Shown here one piece after another: positions 8,465 to 18,700 of a DNA stretch of 53,812 bases. Source of the stretch: Promethearchaeota archaeon. Lineage in GTDB: Archaea > Asgardarchaeota > Lokiarchaeia > Sigyniarchaeales > SOKP01. Below the pieces are notes generated by a model. The model made no database searches. It was given only the letters and a program-made list of their open reading frames with translations, and was not told the origin of the DNA. The stretch lies in contig JABCSY010000014.1 in assembly GCA_018238625.1 (NCBI GenBank), positions 1 through 53,812 of the forward strand, in the 5' to 3' direction. How positions within the stretch are numbered: the stretch's first letter is position 1; each line of letters starts with the position of its first letter. Both the position numbers and the translations under genes were made by a program.

Positions 8465-10054
8465 ATGGAACTTGGAAATCTTAAGGACGAGAAGAAAAAA
8501 AACCATATAATACAAAATGCAATTGAAGATTCTATTATAATTGCGAAAGAAACCGCTGAATCTGGAGAGTTTTTTGAAGCTGGCGAGCTCCTTTTTTCTG
8601 TAGCGGAATTATTAGAAAGCATAGCTTTTTTTCAATCAACCAAGTTGAATAAATTAATTATTAAATTCTGGGAAAAACAGATAAGTTCATTTAAGCTTCA
8701 AGGAAAATTGCATGAAGTCGCTGAAACTTTCTTAAGAATTGCTGAACTCTACGAAAAACTTAACGATTCTAAATTGTATAAAAAAAATCTCTTAAATAGC
8801 ATCAATTTTTTAAAGCAAGAAAGTAAAATATTAAAGGATTTCGATGATATTAGAAAACTCGCTCAAAATTACGAAAACATCGCTGAATTGTATTTAAAAA
8901 CTCAGGATTTTAAAAATTCAAAAAAATTTTACTTAAATGTAATAAATATTGCAAAAGATTATCAATATTTTGATTTGCTCTCGTATTCTTATAAGCAAGT
9001 TGCTTCCTGTTATCAGGAATTAGACGAGATTAATAAATCAAATGATATAATACACGACGGAATCGAGTTTTTTTCACGTCTTTTTCAGTCTTTTGAAGAA
9101 AAAAATGATAATTTAGCAATTTCTCAAATTTCACAAGTATTAAAATCGCTCTATCAACTCATAAACGAAGAAGAGCAATTCGTTAGTTATTCAAAAAAAG
9201 AAGCTGGAGCTTATATTAATTTAGCAGAAAGATTAGAGAAAAACGAGGGAAATTATCGAAAAATTGCAACGTATTATCGTGGTGCGGCGTTAAGTTATAA
9301 AGAAATCAATAACAATTTAATTGAATCGGCTTCTTGTTTTGTTTTAGCAGGAAACTATTCTGAAAAGGTTAAGGATTATAACGAAGCTGCTACAAATTTC
9401 TTTAATGCTGCGGTGACTTTTAAAGAATTAAACAATTTAGAGATGACTTACAAGCACTATGTAAAAGCAGGAGATAATTACTGGAAAATTGAGAATGTAA
9501 ACGATTCAACGGAGTGTTATTTAAACGCCTATGACATAGCAGTTGAAGGAGACTTAGAATACAATAGGTTTGGTATTTTCAATCAGATTATTAGAGGCTT
9601 AAACATAATAGCTAAAGAGGGATTGAAAAATAAACAATTCTATACTGCAGCTACTCTGATTATGGAAAGCATTAAATTCTATCAACAACTAGATACCGCT
9701 AAAGATTTTCTTCTTAACGAAATGGTCAAAAACGTCTATAGGTACTACTACAGAGCTGCAAATTTAAAAAAAATCGGCCATTCTCACATAGTCCAATCTT
9801 ATGTCTTGGCCGCCATTTCTTCGATTCTTAATGGTAAGACTAACAAAGCGTTAGAGATCATTTCTGAAATCGAATTTGAGGGAAATACGGTAAGTAAATA
9901 CAAAGAATTAGTTAAATTGATTATAGAGTGGGCATCGGAGGGAAAAGAAGTGGAATTAAAAAATTTCCCATACGATTTACAAAGGATCGTGCAAAATTCG
10001 GAGGATATAAAGTACCTTCTGAAATTGTTTAAAGGATACAATTTCCCGTCCTAA
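8465..10054 (+). CDS. TPR/alpha-SNAP-like helical repeat protein
   Basis: This 529-residue all-helical protein is built from repeated helix pairs with TPR-like signatures such as AETFLRIAELYEKL, AQNYENIAELYLKTQDF, AATYYRG-type and CFVLAGNYSEKVKDYNEA segments. The pattern of Tyr/Ala positions resembles alpha-SNAP-like TPR proteins that are abundant in Asgard archaea. No enzymatic motif is seen, and a scaffold or adaptor role is inferred. The first ATG is at 8465 without a Shine-Dalgarno sequence. The frame stays open and coding-like back to an ATT at 8402 (ILQEDTFSDYGDYLEKIRES), about 28 nt after a TATA box, so a leaderless start upstream is possible. Confidence 0.85.
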   Translation: MELGNLKDEKKKNHIIQNAIEDSIIIAKETAESGEFFEAGELLFSVAELLESIAFFQSTKLNKLIIKFWEKQISSFKLQGKLHEVAETFLRIAELYEKLNDSKLYKKNLLNSINFLKQESKILKDFDDIRKLAQNYENIAELYLKTQDFKNSKKFYLNVINIAKDYQYFDLLSYSYKQVASCYQELDEINKSNDIIHDGIEFFSRLFQSFEEKNDNLAISQISQVLKSLYQLINEEEQFVSYSKKEAGAYINLAERLEKNEGNYRKIATYYRGAALSYKEINNNLIESASCFVLAGNYSEKVKDYNEAATNFFNAAVTFKELNNLEMTYKHYVKAGDNYWKIENVNDSTECYLNAYDIAVEGDLEYNRFGIFNQIIRGLNIIAKEGLKNKQFYTAATLIMESIKFYQQLDTAKDFLLNEMVKNVYRYYYRAANLKKIGHSHIVQSYVLAAISSILNGKTNKALEIISEIEFEGNTVSKYKELVKLIIEWASEGKEVELKNFPYDLQRIVQNSEDIKYLLKLFKGYNFPS

Positions 10055-10243
10055 ATTGACGAATTTTTATTCATTTCTATAAAAATAGAAACAATATAAA
10101 TAAATAGGGCATAGTCCATTTTAATTATAAGATCATTTTAACATCATACAATTATTCTAGGTATAAGTTTGATTTTGATTTACAAGGCATTATTCTACGG
10201 AATTTTTTATATTTGCAAACAAAATTTTTGAAAGGTTTAAAAC

Positions 10244-11419
10244 ATGAAAAAGGAATTAAAAGCAATTTTAATTATTGGAACAATACTAATAGCTGCAGTT
10301 GTTTCTTTATCTATTATATTACCATATTTTAAGCAATCACACCCCCCTACTTATAAGGGATTAGTTTATATTTATGTTGATTCATCTATACACGATACAC
10401 TATTTTCAGAAATTACTCAATATAAGCAAGATGTAATTGATCAAGGATATTCAGCAGAACTAATCTCTTGGTCTTCTAACAATGTATCGGAGATTAAACA
10501 GCATTTAATTAATGCCTCCTCTCAAGGATTAAAAGGCGCGGTTCTAATCGGTGATTTACCTTATGCTATGGCGAGACATTGGGATTCTTTGCATGGTCGA
10601 CATTGGAATTATCCTTGTGATTTATATCTTATGGATTTAGATGGGAATTGGTCCGATACAACTACCCCTAATGGCATATTTGATATAGATCAAAACGAAC
10701 ACACAAATGGAACTGGTGATTGGACTCCAGAAATATGGATTGCACGGATCAGCCCTAGCTCTATCGGAGCAACGGGATTCAATTACACAGCAGCTTATAA
10801 AAATTATTTTGACCGCAATTATAAGCTAAGGCATGGTTTTACTAGTAGACCTCACAAAGCATTACTATACATAGATGACGATTGGTCAAGCTATAAGGAC
10901 GAATGGTTAAGCAATTTTACGGCGTATACCGGTAGCGAGGTCGATTGTTATTGGAATGATCCAACTACAACAGCTGCAAACTATATGAATAATATATCTA
11001 CAGTTAATTACGAATTTGTCCATTTGCTCGTTCATTCATGGCCAACTCAGCATCTTTTTGGACCTCCATACGCGCTTGGATCTGAGGGGATTTTAACGCA
11101 CGAAAACATTTATGGAAACAGTACTTTACCGTTATTTTATAATTTATTCGCATGTTTTTCATGTAATTATACCCAAGTTAACAATACTGGAACATATTAT
11201 CTGTTTTCGGATAATACTTTGACCGTAATTGGGAGCTCAAGAGATGGCGGTATGGATTTATATCAACCCTTCTATGACGATTTAAGCCAAGGAGCAATAA
11301 TTGGCGATGCTTTTGTAACATGGTTCCATAATCCTGAAATTGTTAAGTGGAATAAGGAATTATTATATTATGGAATGACTATATTGGGAGATCCTCTTCT
11401 TACGATGTACATGACGTAA
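10244..11419 (+). CDS. Membrane-anchored C25 (gingipain)-like cysteine peptidase
   Basis: This 391-residue protein has an N-terminal signal-anchor (hydrophobic about 8-28). An extracytoplasmic domain with the clan CD/C25 pattern follows: a parallel beta-sheet core (GAVLIGDLPYA), PCDLYLMDLDGNW, PEIWIARIS, then the catalytic dyad region with His264 in LLVHSW and Cys304/Cys307 in LFACFSC. It ends with LGDPLLTMYM, typical of C25 domains. Asn-X-Ser/Thr sites are frequent, which fits a glycosylated surface protein. Gingipain-like peptidases are recurrent in Asgard and sediment archaea and fit protein or peptide scavenging. There is no C-terminal sorting domain, and the N-terminal anchor is probably the only attachment. 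Confidence 0.8.
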   Translation: MKKELKAILIIGTILIAAVVSLSIILPYFKQSHPPTYKGLVYIYVDSSIHDTLFSEITQYKQDVIDQGYSAELISWSSNNVSEIKQHLINASSQGLKGAVLIGDLPYAMARHWDSLHGRHWNYPCDLYLMDLDGNWSDTTTPNGIFDIDQNEHTNGTGDWTPEIWIARISPSSIGATGFNYTAAYKNYFDRNYKLRHGFTSRPHKALLYIDDDWSSYKDEWLSNFTAYTGSEVDCYWNDPTTTAANYMNNISTVNYEFVHLLVHSWPTQHLFGPPYALGSEGILTHENIYGNSTLPLFYNLFACFSCNYTQVNNTGTYYLFSDNTLTVIGSSRDGGMDLYQPFYDDLSQGAIIGDAFVTWFHNPEIVKWNKELLYYGMTILGDPLLTMYMT

Positions 11420-11521
11420 TTTCAGCTTTAAATTAGTAAGATTTTATTTATTTTTTTCAAATTTTCTTTTTTTCTAATGTGCCTTAAAACTTTTTTTATC
11501 TCTCTTCATGTATTTTAATTA

Positions 11522-12178
11522 ATGGGAAAAAAAAAGAATATAATTTTAAGTTTCGATTTAGATAATACTCTAATCGATAATAGAGAAGGGATCGTTAATT
11601 CCTTCAATTACGCCTTGAAAAAATATAATCTCCCGCCCCTCGAAAGAAATAGGATCGAAAAAATGATTGGTACGCCTTTAGATGACATGTTTGAAGAAAT
11701 TTCTAATATTAATCCAAAAAAGTTATCTACCGCTTTTCGCGAATATTACGGAAAAAAAGGAATTTACCAAGCAACCCTATTGCCTGGAGTTAGAGAAAAG
11801 TTAAACGAATTGAAACAAAAAAATTTTACCCTGGGCGTAATTACTTCAAAGAAGCAAGAAATGGCAATTAGAATCATAAAGTACTTAGGAATCTATAGGT
11901 ATTTTGAATATATCTTAGGAGAAAGCGAAAATATTAAGAGCAAATTAGACCCTAATCTGAAATCTTTTTTATTGAATAAATATAAAGGCTTTTTTATCGT
12001 GATTATTGGCGACCATCCTAAAGATGCGGCTCTTGCTGAAAATATTGGTGCACCATTCATAGGAGTATTAACAGGAAACCATTCCGCCGCAGAACTACAG
12101 CAAAATAGCACTGTAAAAACTCAAATTTTAAGTAGCGTTAAGGAGATAAAGCCTAATATGATTTATTCCTTATTATAA
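11522..12178 (+). CDS. HAD-superfamily phosphatase, phosphoglycolate-phosphatase-like
   Basis: This 218-residue haloacid-dehalogenase hydrolase has motif I DLDNT (12-16, nucleophile Asp12), a helical cap (about 20-80) giving subfamily I, motif II in GVITSKK and motif IV in IIGDHPKDAALAENIGAP. Layout and length match the Gph/PpaX group. The substrate cannot be told from sequence. It stands alone between the C25-like peptidase and the convergent cdhE gene. Confidence 0.9.
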   Translation: MGKKKNIILSFDLDNTLIDNREGIVNSFNYALKKYNLPPLERNRIEKMIGTPLDDMFEEISNINPKKLSTAFREYYGKKGIYQATLLPGVREKLNELKQKNFTLGVITSKKQEMAIRIIKYLGIYRYFEYILGESENIKSKLDPNLKSFLLNKYKGFFIVIIGDHPKDAALAENIGAPFIGVLTGNHSAAELQQNSTVKTQILSSVKEIKPNMIYSLL

Positions 12179-12225
12179 AATAACAACAGATTAAAAATAA
12201 TAAAAAAAGTAAAAAAAGAATTAAG

Positions 12226-13680
12226 TTATTCTTTCAAATCTTCGTATTGTTCCATAAACTCTTTGGGTTTCCATTGTTCTTGCATGTATTTGCCAATTCC
12301 AGAACTATCTCTTGGCCCTACAACAACAAAACAATCAGCTTCGTCTTCCAAAGCTCCACTTAAACGTGCAGCCATTCCGGGAATAATCAAAATACGATGA
12401 TTAACCTTATCAAACGCTTTAAATTCTTTTGTTGCTTCAGCAATAGATCCTGCGCTAAATTGTCCTCCGGCTACCGCCGATTCAATCCCGATTCCCTCGG
12501 AGTCCACTACTAGAAGATACGCGTCTAAATTCGCCCCTTTTATGTCTATTTCAACCGGAATTTTTGTTAGACGGTAGTTTGAAGTTACAAAAATAGGAGA
12601 TTTATCTGTTGGCTCTCCAATTTCGTATATTCCAGGATCTGCAGCGGGATAGATGCGAGGATCGGAAAAAATACTCTGTCTTAAAGTCATCATTGCCAGA
12701 AGAGCCCAAATATCTTCTTTTCTTTTACCAGAATGCAAAACAATGAGGTTTGTATCAATTGACTCCATGATCGCTCCCATAATTAATTCTTGGTATTGAT
12801 GCTCCCAGAGTCCCTTATCATCGTCAATTTTCACTTGACTCCAATAAGCAGCAGGAACTCCCATAACAGGCCAACCTGCATTCGCGTCTTCTTTATCAAT
12901 AGCCGCAATTCTCAATTGCATTATATTATCGTAAGTCAATGCTATGTTGCCTGGACCGAAGACGGTCGTGGGGTCTAATACTATGCCTGTCACGCCTAAC
13001 TTCTGTAGAGTAGCACTTAAGGATATTAATTCGTCTAAATCGCTTGAAACTGCCACCACAGGTAAATTGTTCTCAACCGCAAATTTTCCAATTTGTTCCC
13101 ATGAATCTTTGGTTGCGGCGTAGAGTAATGGTTTTTTATCTTTAATTTCAGCAGCAGCAGCTAACAAAATATCCGGGTTAAAACACGCTAACATTACGGG
13201 AAGATCTGAAACCTCTGTTAATTTCTTTGCAGCTAGTCTAAATTGCTCAGCGTCTCCAGACACACATCTTAGAGCAATGCCGCTAACCCTAAGAACATCT
13301 CCCATTCTTTCGAGTTTTACTTCGGCTAAATATTTAGCAATTTCTTCTAAATCATTTTCATCGTCGGCGATTTGTATAAAAATTTGTGTTTCATTATAAT
13401 ACGTGAGCTGATGGCGATTAAGAACTTCTTCACCCCCAACTATACATTTTCGTTCTCCTATTCCAATAAATACTGGTTTTTGTGGAGGTGTTGTAATTTT
13501 TATTAACTTATCGCGTTTTTTAAATTGCTTAGGATCTTGCATGAGGTGCGAACAGTCCTGCACCACAACATTTCTTTCAAGTAAGTCTGTTGCAAAGGCC
13601 ATACATGTATCTCTACCACAATCTTTGCAATTACTCTTATCTAAAAGCGCATAAATTTCTAACGGACTCGGTCTTGCCAT
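12226..13680 (-). CDS. cdhE: Corrinoid iron-sulfur protein large subunit (acetyl-CoA decarbonylase/synthase gamma)
   Basis: This 484-residue protein is CdhE/AcsC. The N-terminal [4Fe-4S] motif CKDCGRDTCMAFA supplies Cys18, Cys21, Cys26 and, with Cys43, the four ligands. A TIM-barrel and then the C-terminal corrinoid-binding region follow. CdhE carries the methyl group from tetrahydro(methano)pterin to acetyl-CoA synthase in the Wood-Ljungdahl pathway. It normally clusters with cdhA/B/C/D; here it stands alone, with a HAD gene downstream and an MFS gene upstream. The rest of the complex must be elsewhere in the genome if the pathway is complete. Confidence 0.92.
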   Translation of the reverse strand: MARPSPLEIYALLDKSNCKDCGRDTCMAFATDLLERNVVVQDCSHLMQDPKQFKKRDKLIKITTPPQKPVFIGIGERKCIVGGEEVLNRHQLTYYNETQIFIQIADDENDLEEIAKYLAEVKLERMGDVLRVSGIALRCVSGDAEQFRLAAKKLTEVSDLPVMLACFNPDILLAAAAEIKDKKPLLYAATKDSWEQIGKFAVENNLPVVAVSSDLDELISLSATLQKLGVTGIVLDPTTVFGPGNIALTYDNIMQLRIAAIDKEDANAGWPVMGVPAAYWSQVKIDDDKGLWEHQYQELIMGAIMESIDTNLIVLHSGKRKEDIWALLAMMTLRQSIFSDPRIYPAADPGIYEIGEPTDKSPIFVTSNYRLTKIPVEIDIKGANLDAYLLVVDSEGIGIESAVAGGQFSAGSIAEATKEFKAFDKVNHRILIIPGMAARLSGALEDEADCFVVVGPRDSSGIGKYMQEQWKPKEFMEQYEDLKE

Positions 13681-13839
13681 TTCACTTTCTCCAAATTTGT
13701 TATTTTTAAAATTTAATAATTTTAAAATATATAATATTTAGTTTAGTCAAATTTTACAATTAAAATTTGGTTTTTTGAATATTTATAAAATAATGCATAA
13801 GAAAAAAAAAATTAGTATTTTATTCAAAATGACATTTTT

Positions 13840-15237
13840 TTAGGTTGATAAAAATAGCAAGGGAACTAATGCCAGGGTTGATAGCACTCCGGCGATTAAA
13901 ATTAAGGTCTCAATCGGAACAAAAGCAGAGAAATAAGTTCCTAATGGAATGAAGATTACACAAGAAAACGCGTATGCTAGTTTTAAACACTGGAACAAAA
14001 ACGTTTTATACTTCCCGTTATTAGAAATCGTGATCATTAGCGATGTATAATTTAACATCATTACACCGGCAATTACTTGAATAATTCCTTGGATAATCAT
14101 CAAAAATAAAAAATCTGAAATCGCCATCAGAAAAGTTAAAACAACATATAATCCAACTGTAATTGCGATGATCTTTTTTCGATTAGATAGCTTTAAAGCA
14201 TACAATACTTCATTTTGATTATCATTTTTAATGTCCAATTTATAGCGATTTTCAGCCACAATATTGTTAATTCTATTATTCTCTTTGTTTGAAATTCGTT
14301 GCCCTATTATCCAACCTCCAATGTTAAGTAAGATCAACACAATATACAATAACGAGTAAATCTTAAATCCTTGCTCTCCGAATCTGGTTAAAATCCAGGA
14401 CGAAAAAGGAAATTGATACAATTTATCACTCCAAATCAATAAGTACGATAGAAATAACAGAAACAAATTCAAATTATTGTTTCCCCCTAAACTTATAATA
14501 TCCCTCTCACATTGTTCGAGTTTTTTTTCCGGTTTTTTAGCTGTTTCTCTCAAAAGAACTGTTGATAAGATTATAGGAAGAGAGGATAAGAAACCAATAA
14601 AGAAAAAACCATTCCATTGATTAACATTAAAGATATCGTTTACAGTAAAAAGGAAGACAACTGAAGGGATAAATGAGCCAATATTCGATGATATATTTAT
14701 TGCCGTTAAGCTACTATCCTTCAAACCTTCGTTTATGGAGAGATCTATAATCATTTTTGAAATTCCCACCTTAACTATTTCTTGACTTAACAAATTAATC
14801 GCTAAAAAAAGACCGAACACACCTAAGTTTCTCCCACCAAACACAGAAAATAAAAAGCTAGCCAAAAAAAGTATACTGGATGATATTATTATTAACTTTT
14901 TATTTTTGGAATATCTATCAAATAAATACCCTAAAATTGGTCCTGAGAACATAACGAGATAAATAAATATTTGAATGAAGGCTAACTCACTCCTATTAAC
15001 ATTCAGGACATTTAATAAAAAGACTGGAAGGTATACAACTAAATAGATCCTAATTACACTAATAGCAAAATAGAGAAGGAAGAAACCAAAATAGTTTAAC
15101 CTCCTAACACTTTCTTTTTTTGACTTCTTAAAAGGTCCAATGTTCCATTTATATTTTAATTCTGATATTTTAAGTGATTCTTTAGCCGTTGCTCTATTTT
15201 TGTTATTTAACATTTTAAATTTACCAACTCGAGACAT
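13840..15237 (-). CDS. Major facilitator superfamily transporter
   Basis: This 465-residue polytopic membrane protein has about 12 hydrophobic helices and a longer hydrophilic central loop (about residues 320-350), the MFS 6+6 layout. The segment GPILGYLFDRYSKNKK resembles the MFS loop 2-3 motif A (GxLaDrxGrkr). The N-terminus (about 45 residues) is cytoplasmic and basic. No substrate can be named. The gene is alone on the minus strand, 160 bp upstream of cdhE, with an unusual palindromic element behind its start. Confidence 0.85.
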   Translation of the reverse strand: MSRVGKFKMLNNKNRATAKESLKISELKYKWNIGPFKKSKKESVRRLNYFGFFLLYFAISVIRIYLVVYLPVFLLNVLNVNRSELAFIQIFIYLVMFSGPILGYLFDRYSKNKKLIIISSSILFLASFLFSVFGGRNLGVFGLFLAINLLSQEIVKVGISKMIIDLSINEGLKDSSLTAINISSNIGSFIPSVVFLFTVNDIFNVNQWNGFFFIGFLSSLPIILSTVLLRETAKKPEKKLEQCERDIISLGGNNNLNLFLLFLSYLLIWSDKLYQFPFSSWILTRFGEQGFKIYSLLYIVLILLNIGGWIIGQRISNKENNRINNIVAENRYKLDIKNDNQNEVLYALKLSNRKKIIAITVGLYVVLTFLMAISDFLFLMIIQGIIQVIAGVMMLNYTSLMITISNNGKYKTFLFQCLKLAYAFSCVIFIPLGTYFSAFVPIETLILIAGVLSTLALVPLLFLST

Positions 15238-15360
15238 ACAATAATTTACTTTTTTATTTATTTGTTTTCAAATTTATAAACTACACAATTAATATTATTC
15301 TGATGTATTTTGAGATTCTAACAAACATTTAGATTAGAAGGTAATGAAAATTCTTTCTAT

Positions 15361-15496
15361 GGTAAATCTATCGCGCCAGGATTTCAAAAAAAAGGAAAAA
15401 AATATAGTTTTCCCGCCATAATTAGGTTATTCAATAACCTAAGCGGGAGAAACATTTAGGGTGTAGTATTAGCAGTTCCTGGCATCTTACTTTACC
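15361..15496. repeat. 136-nt nested inverted repeat: structured RNA or palindromic element
   Basis: Four pairs of arms nest around one centre. GGTAAA (15361-15366) pairs with TTTACC (15491-15496), and GCCAGGA (15375-15381) with TCCTGGC (15477-15483). GTTTTCCCGC (15407-15416) pairs with GCGGGAGAAAC (15443-15453) with one bulge. AGGTTAT (15424-15430) pairs with ATAACCT (15434-15440) across a TCA loop. The unpaired stretches between arms are similar in length on both sides (about 25 and 23 nt). The GC-rich arms stand out from the surroundings. It could be an ncRNA, a long mRNA leader structure or a small palindromic element. It lacks a K-turn, so an H/ACA RNA is unlikely. Confidence 0.6.
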
Positions 15497-15655
15497 TCAA
15501 TTTATTTTGATGAAATTTCAATTGCTTATTGTACTTAAACCCGCTAACTTAAACCAACGAGTTTTAATAGCATTACACTATCTCACAATATTTATTCATA
15601 AATAGATATAAAAACATAGAGAAAAAAGCGGATTTTTTATTATACTAAAAAACCC

Positions 15656-15685
15656 CGATTAATCATTAAATTTATAAATTAATCG
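15656..15685. promoter_or_regulatory. Dyad operator overlapping the TATA box of the 1203-residue gene
   Basis: CGATTAAT (15656-15663) and ATTAATCG (15678-15685) form perfect 8-bp arms 14 bp apart. The spacer contains TTTATAAA (15671-15678), a good archaeal TATA box, which would place the transcript start near 15700 for the gene at 15759. A protein bound to this dyad would block TBP, so repression is the simplest reading (inference). Confidence 0.5.
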
Positions 15686-15758
15686 CATGAAAAAGTATTT
15701 AAGTTCTTACGCTAAATAAATTCATAATTCTAAAGCGTATTTATCTAAGATTGAATAA

Positions 15759-18700
15759 ATGGCAAAATTAAATATCGATTTTTTAATAGAAACTCCAATC
15801 AAAAAAATCCTTGAAAAGATTGATTATTTTTTTCGTGAACTTCTTCGGGAAATTGAATCCTATCTCAATATTGAAGTAATTTACCCTAAAATAAACGTAG
15901 TTTTAAAAAATGAAGAATCCAGCGTTTCAAGTGCGTCAGATAACATTTTTTCGATAGGGGATGAGAGATCTTATAAAAATGATATTCTCACTATTAAAAT
16001 ATTATCAGATTTTTTTCAATACATCCAATTTATTATGCTAAGAGAAGCGTATAGATGTTTTATTCCTCTTTTCGCCAACCAAATGAAAATAATTGATATT
16101 TTCGTAAATCAAAAAGTATTAATCGATCTTAAAAAATTAAAATCTAGCAACGAATGGAACCTGCTCATACGGGATAAACTAGTTAATTATAAGCTCATTT
16201 CGGGAGAGTTAGATCGCTTAGAGAATTTTTTGAAACGTGAAAGTACTGAGAATATTGATAGTCCCTTTATCTTTTTCTTTAAATATATAAGAAAAAATAT
16301 CCAAATTATTAATGAAAAAGAGCAAAATTTTTATGAAATTTTTTTCAAGGAATTTTTATTAGTTTCCTCAAAATCACTATTCAATGACGAAATAATAGAA
16401 ACAATAAGAGTTCTTGATAAAATCTTCAACCAGGTAAAATATTATTCTGCATTATTAGACTATCAAGACTATTTTTCCTTATTTAAAGAAAATGGAATGA
16501 TTGATACTGATCTAAGTCTAAACAAGTTTACTGAAAACATGCAGTGGATTAAAAATTTTAGTTCTATATCTCCAAGTTATAGAGTAAACTGGCCGTCATT
16601 AAATATACTCTCGATAAATTGCTGCATTAAATTCAACCCCTTTATTAAGAGATCAGAATTACTCAAATTCATTAATGAGCTACCCTTTTTTGTTCTTCTT
16701 AAGGAATCCAGAAATAGTTTTGGATTCGAAATTGATGGGTATTTTGTTATACCAAAAATTTATATTGATGATTTAAAAAGATTCCTTGAGAAATTAGAAG
16801 ATTATGGATATTTTCTTCAAATTAAGTTTAGTATCCTTGAAAAAACTGAATCATTTGTTAACTTAAATTATTTTCGAGAATATCATGATAAAAAAACAAT
16901 TGTTAATAGAAATCACAAATTCTATGACAGTAAATATGAGTTAGATTTTTCGATTGCATATGGTAAAGAAGTTATTATACCTCATTTGTCACTTCTCGAT
17001 TGGTTAATAATCGGAAGAATTCGTTACTTTTCACAAACCGGATTTAATTTCGAAAGAAGAGCTGGAACTCTTAAGTTATTAAAATCAGACATTATTAACG
17101 AAATTATTAGTCAAAAGAAATTTATTACTGACTTAAAAACAAATTTGCTAATTATTCATTCCTCTTTAAAACTCAGAAACAATTTTCTTGATTTTTTAAA
17201 AACAAATGAATCCTTTGGCTTCTTTTACATTAAAAATATGCTTAACGATTATATCTTTACTTTTAACCTAATTAAAGATATTTTAACTAAAAATCCTTCT
17301 ATCAACAGTGGCTTTAAATTTCTTGAATATTTTAAAAGACAAGGAGTCTCGAATTCAATCGAAAATAACATTACCTTTAAAAATTCAACAATTAAAAAGA
17401 CAATTGTTAACCAATTCCTACCATTATATTTTAAATCAAAGGAGAATTTTGAAGAAGAAATTAACAAATATACTAGTTTTTTTAAAGTAATTAGTTCTTG
17501 TTACGATTTGAAGATCTTCAATCTTCAATCAATTCGCATGATTGTAGAAGATAGATCATTAATAAACACAATTTATAAATCTAAGGAAGAGAAATTAATG
17601 AGTTCATATGAGAGTTACGAATTACCCGATATAACATATCAATTAATTGAGGAAAAGTTAGATTTTTACCTAAAGAGCAAACCACCTGTAATTAAACCAA
17701 ATTTGATCGCAAATATTGTAGCTTCAAAGGTTCAAGTTTTTATTGTTTTATTAAAAAATAACGAGGAAACTTTAGAAAATCTTAAAAAAATAACTTTTAT
17801 ATCAAAGAGAATGTCGATTAGTTCTGGAGAAATACTAAATGCAGTGATATTAATTCCATACTTAAGTAGCAGTGAGAAGGGGACATTTATTTCATTATTG
17901 ACAAATATTTTTAAAGAAAATCTGATCAGTATTAAAAGATATTTGTGGAGCTATCTTCAACAGGCGTTTTCAAGGAAAGACTTTTACGATTTAGATCAGA
18001 AAAAGTTTTTCTATACAAAAGACCTTTTTGAGCAGGTTTTCCTAAATGCGAGAATTATTCTTGGTGAAGTACAAAAACCACTCTCAGAAGTCCAAAATAT
18101 ACCGCATAATATATTTTGGTCAAAAGAAGAAGACATTTCTCATTTGATTCACTCTGTCGAGGCGCGCATTAGAGGAGAGCGTGTAGATTTAAGTGTAAAT
18201 AAGTTAAATGACCTTAGCGAATTCCATAATAAATTAGAAGAAAATTTGTTAAATCTTAGCGAGTTTAAAGAATCCCAAGATAAGTTTTTCTTCAAAAACT
18301 ACCTTAAATCAATCGATTTTATACCTTCCTTTCAGAAATTCGGAATGAGTCAATATTTCTTGTATTTCTATCCTACGGATATTAATCAAATTGATTTTAA
18401 GCTTTTAATGAACAACTCTTTCCAATCTATTAGTTATCCCGCTCAGATTGATAACTCAAATTCTTTCTTATGCCAATACATTTTTCCTTTTCGCAATCCT
18501 GGTATATCTCCGTATTTAAATTGGCTAACTAAATCGAAAAAAATCGTCAGAGAATATTGCCTATTTTTCATTAAAAAAGTGTATCAAATATTACATTTTA
18601 ATTACAATTTGAGTTCAGATGGTTGGGATCTTGACCCAAATCGGTTTAAGATATATTTTCAAAATATATTGTTTAATCCTGATTATAAAATCCAAATTCC

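Larger units (their letters stand above)
15238..15758. other. Long intergenic region with a nested palindrome and an operator-like dyad
   Basis: This 521-bp gap separates the MFS gene (leftward) from the 1203-residue ORF (rightward). It holds the 136-nt nested inverted repeat at 15361-15496 and the dyad at 15656-15685, which surrounds a TATA box. The rest is AT-rich with no reading frame I would defend. Confidence 0.6.

Noticed and set aside
15361..15496. H/ACA guide RNA as an explanation of the nested inverted repeat
   Set aside because: An ACA does follow one stem, but there is no K-turn or K-loop and no 14-16 nt pocket spacing.
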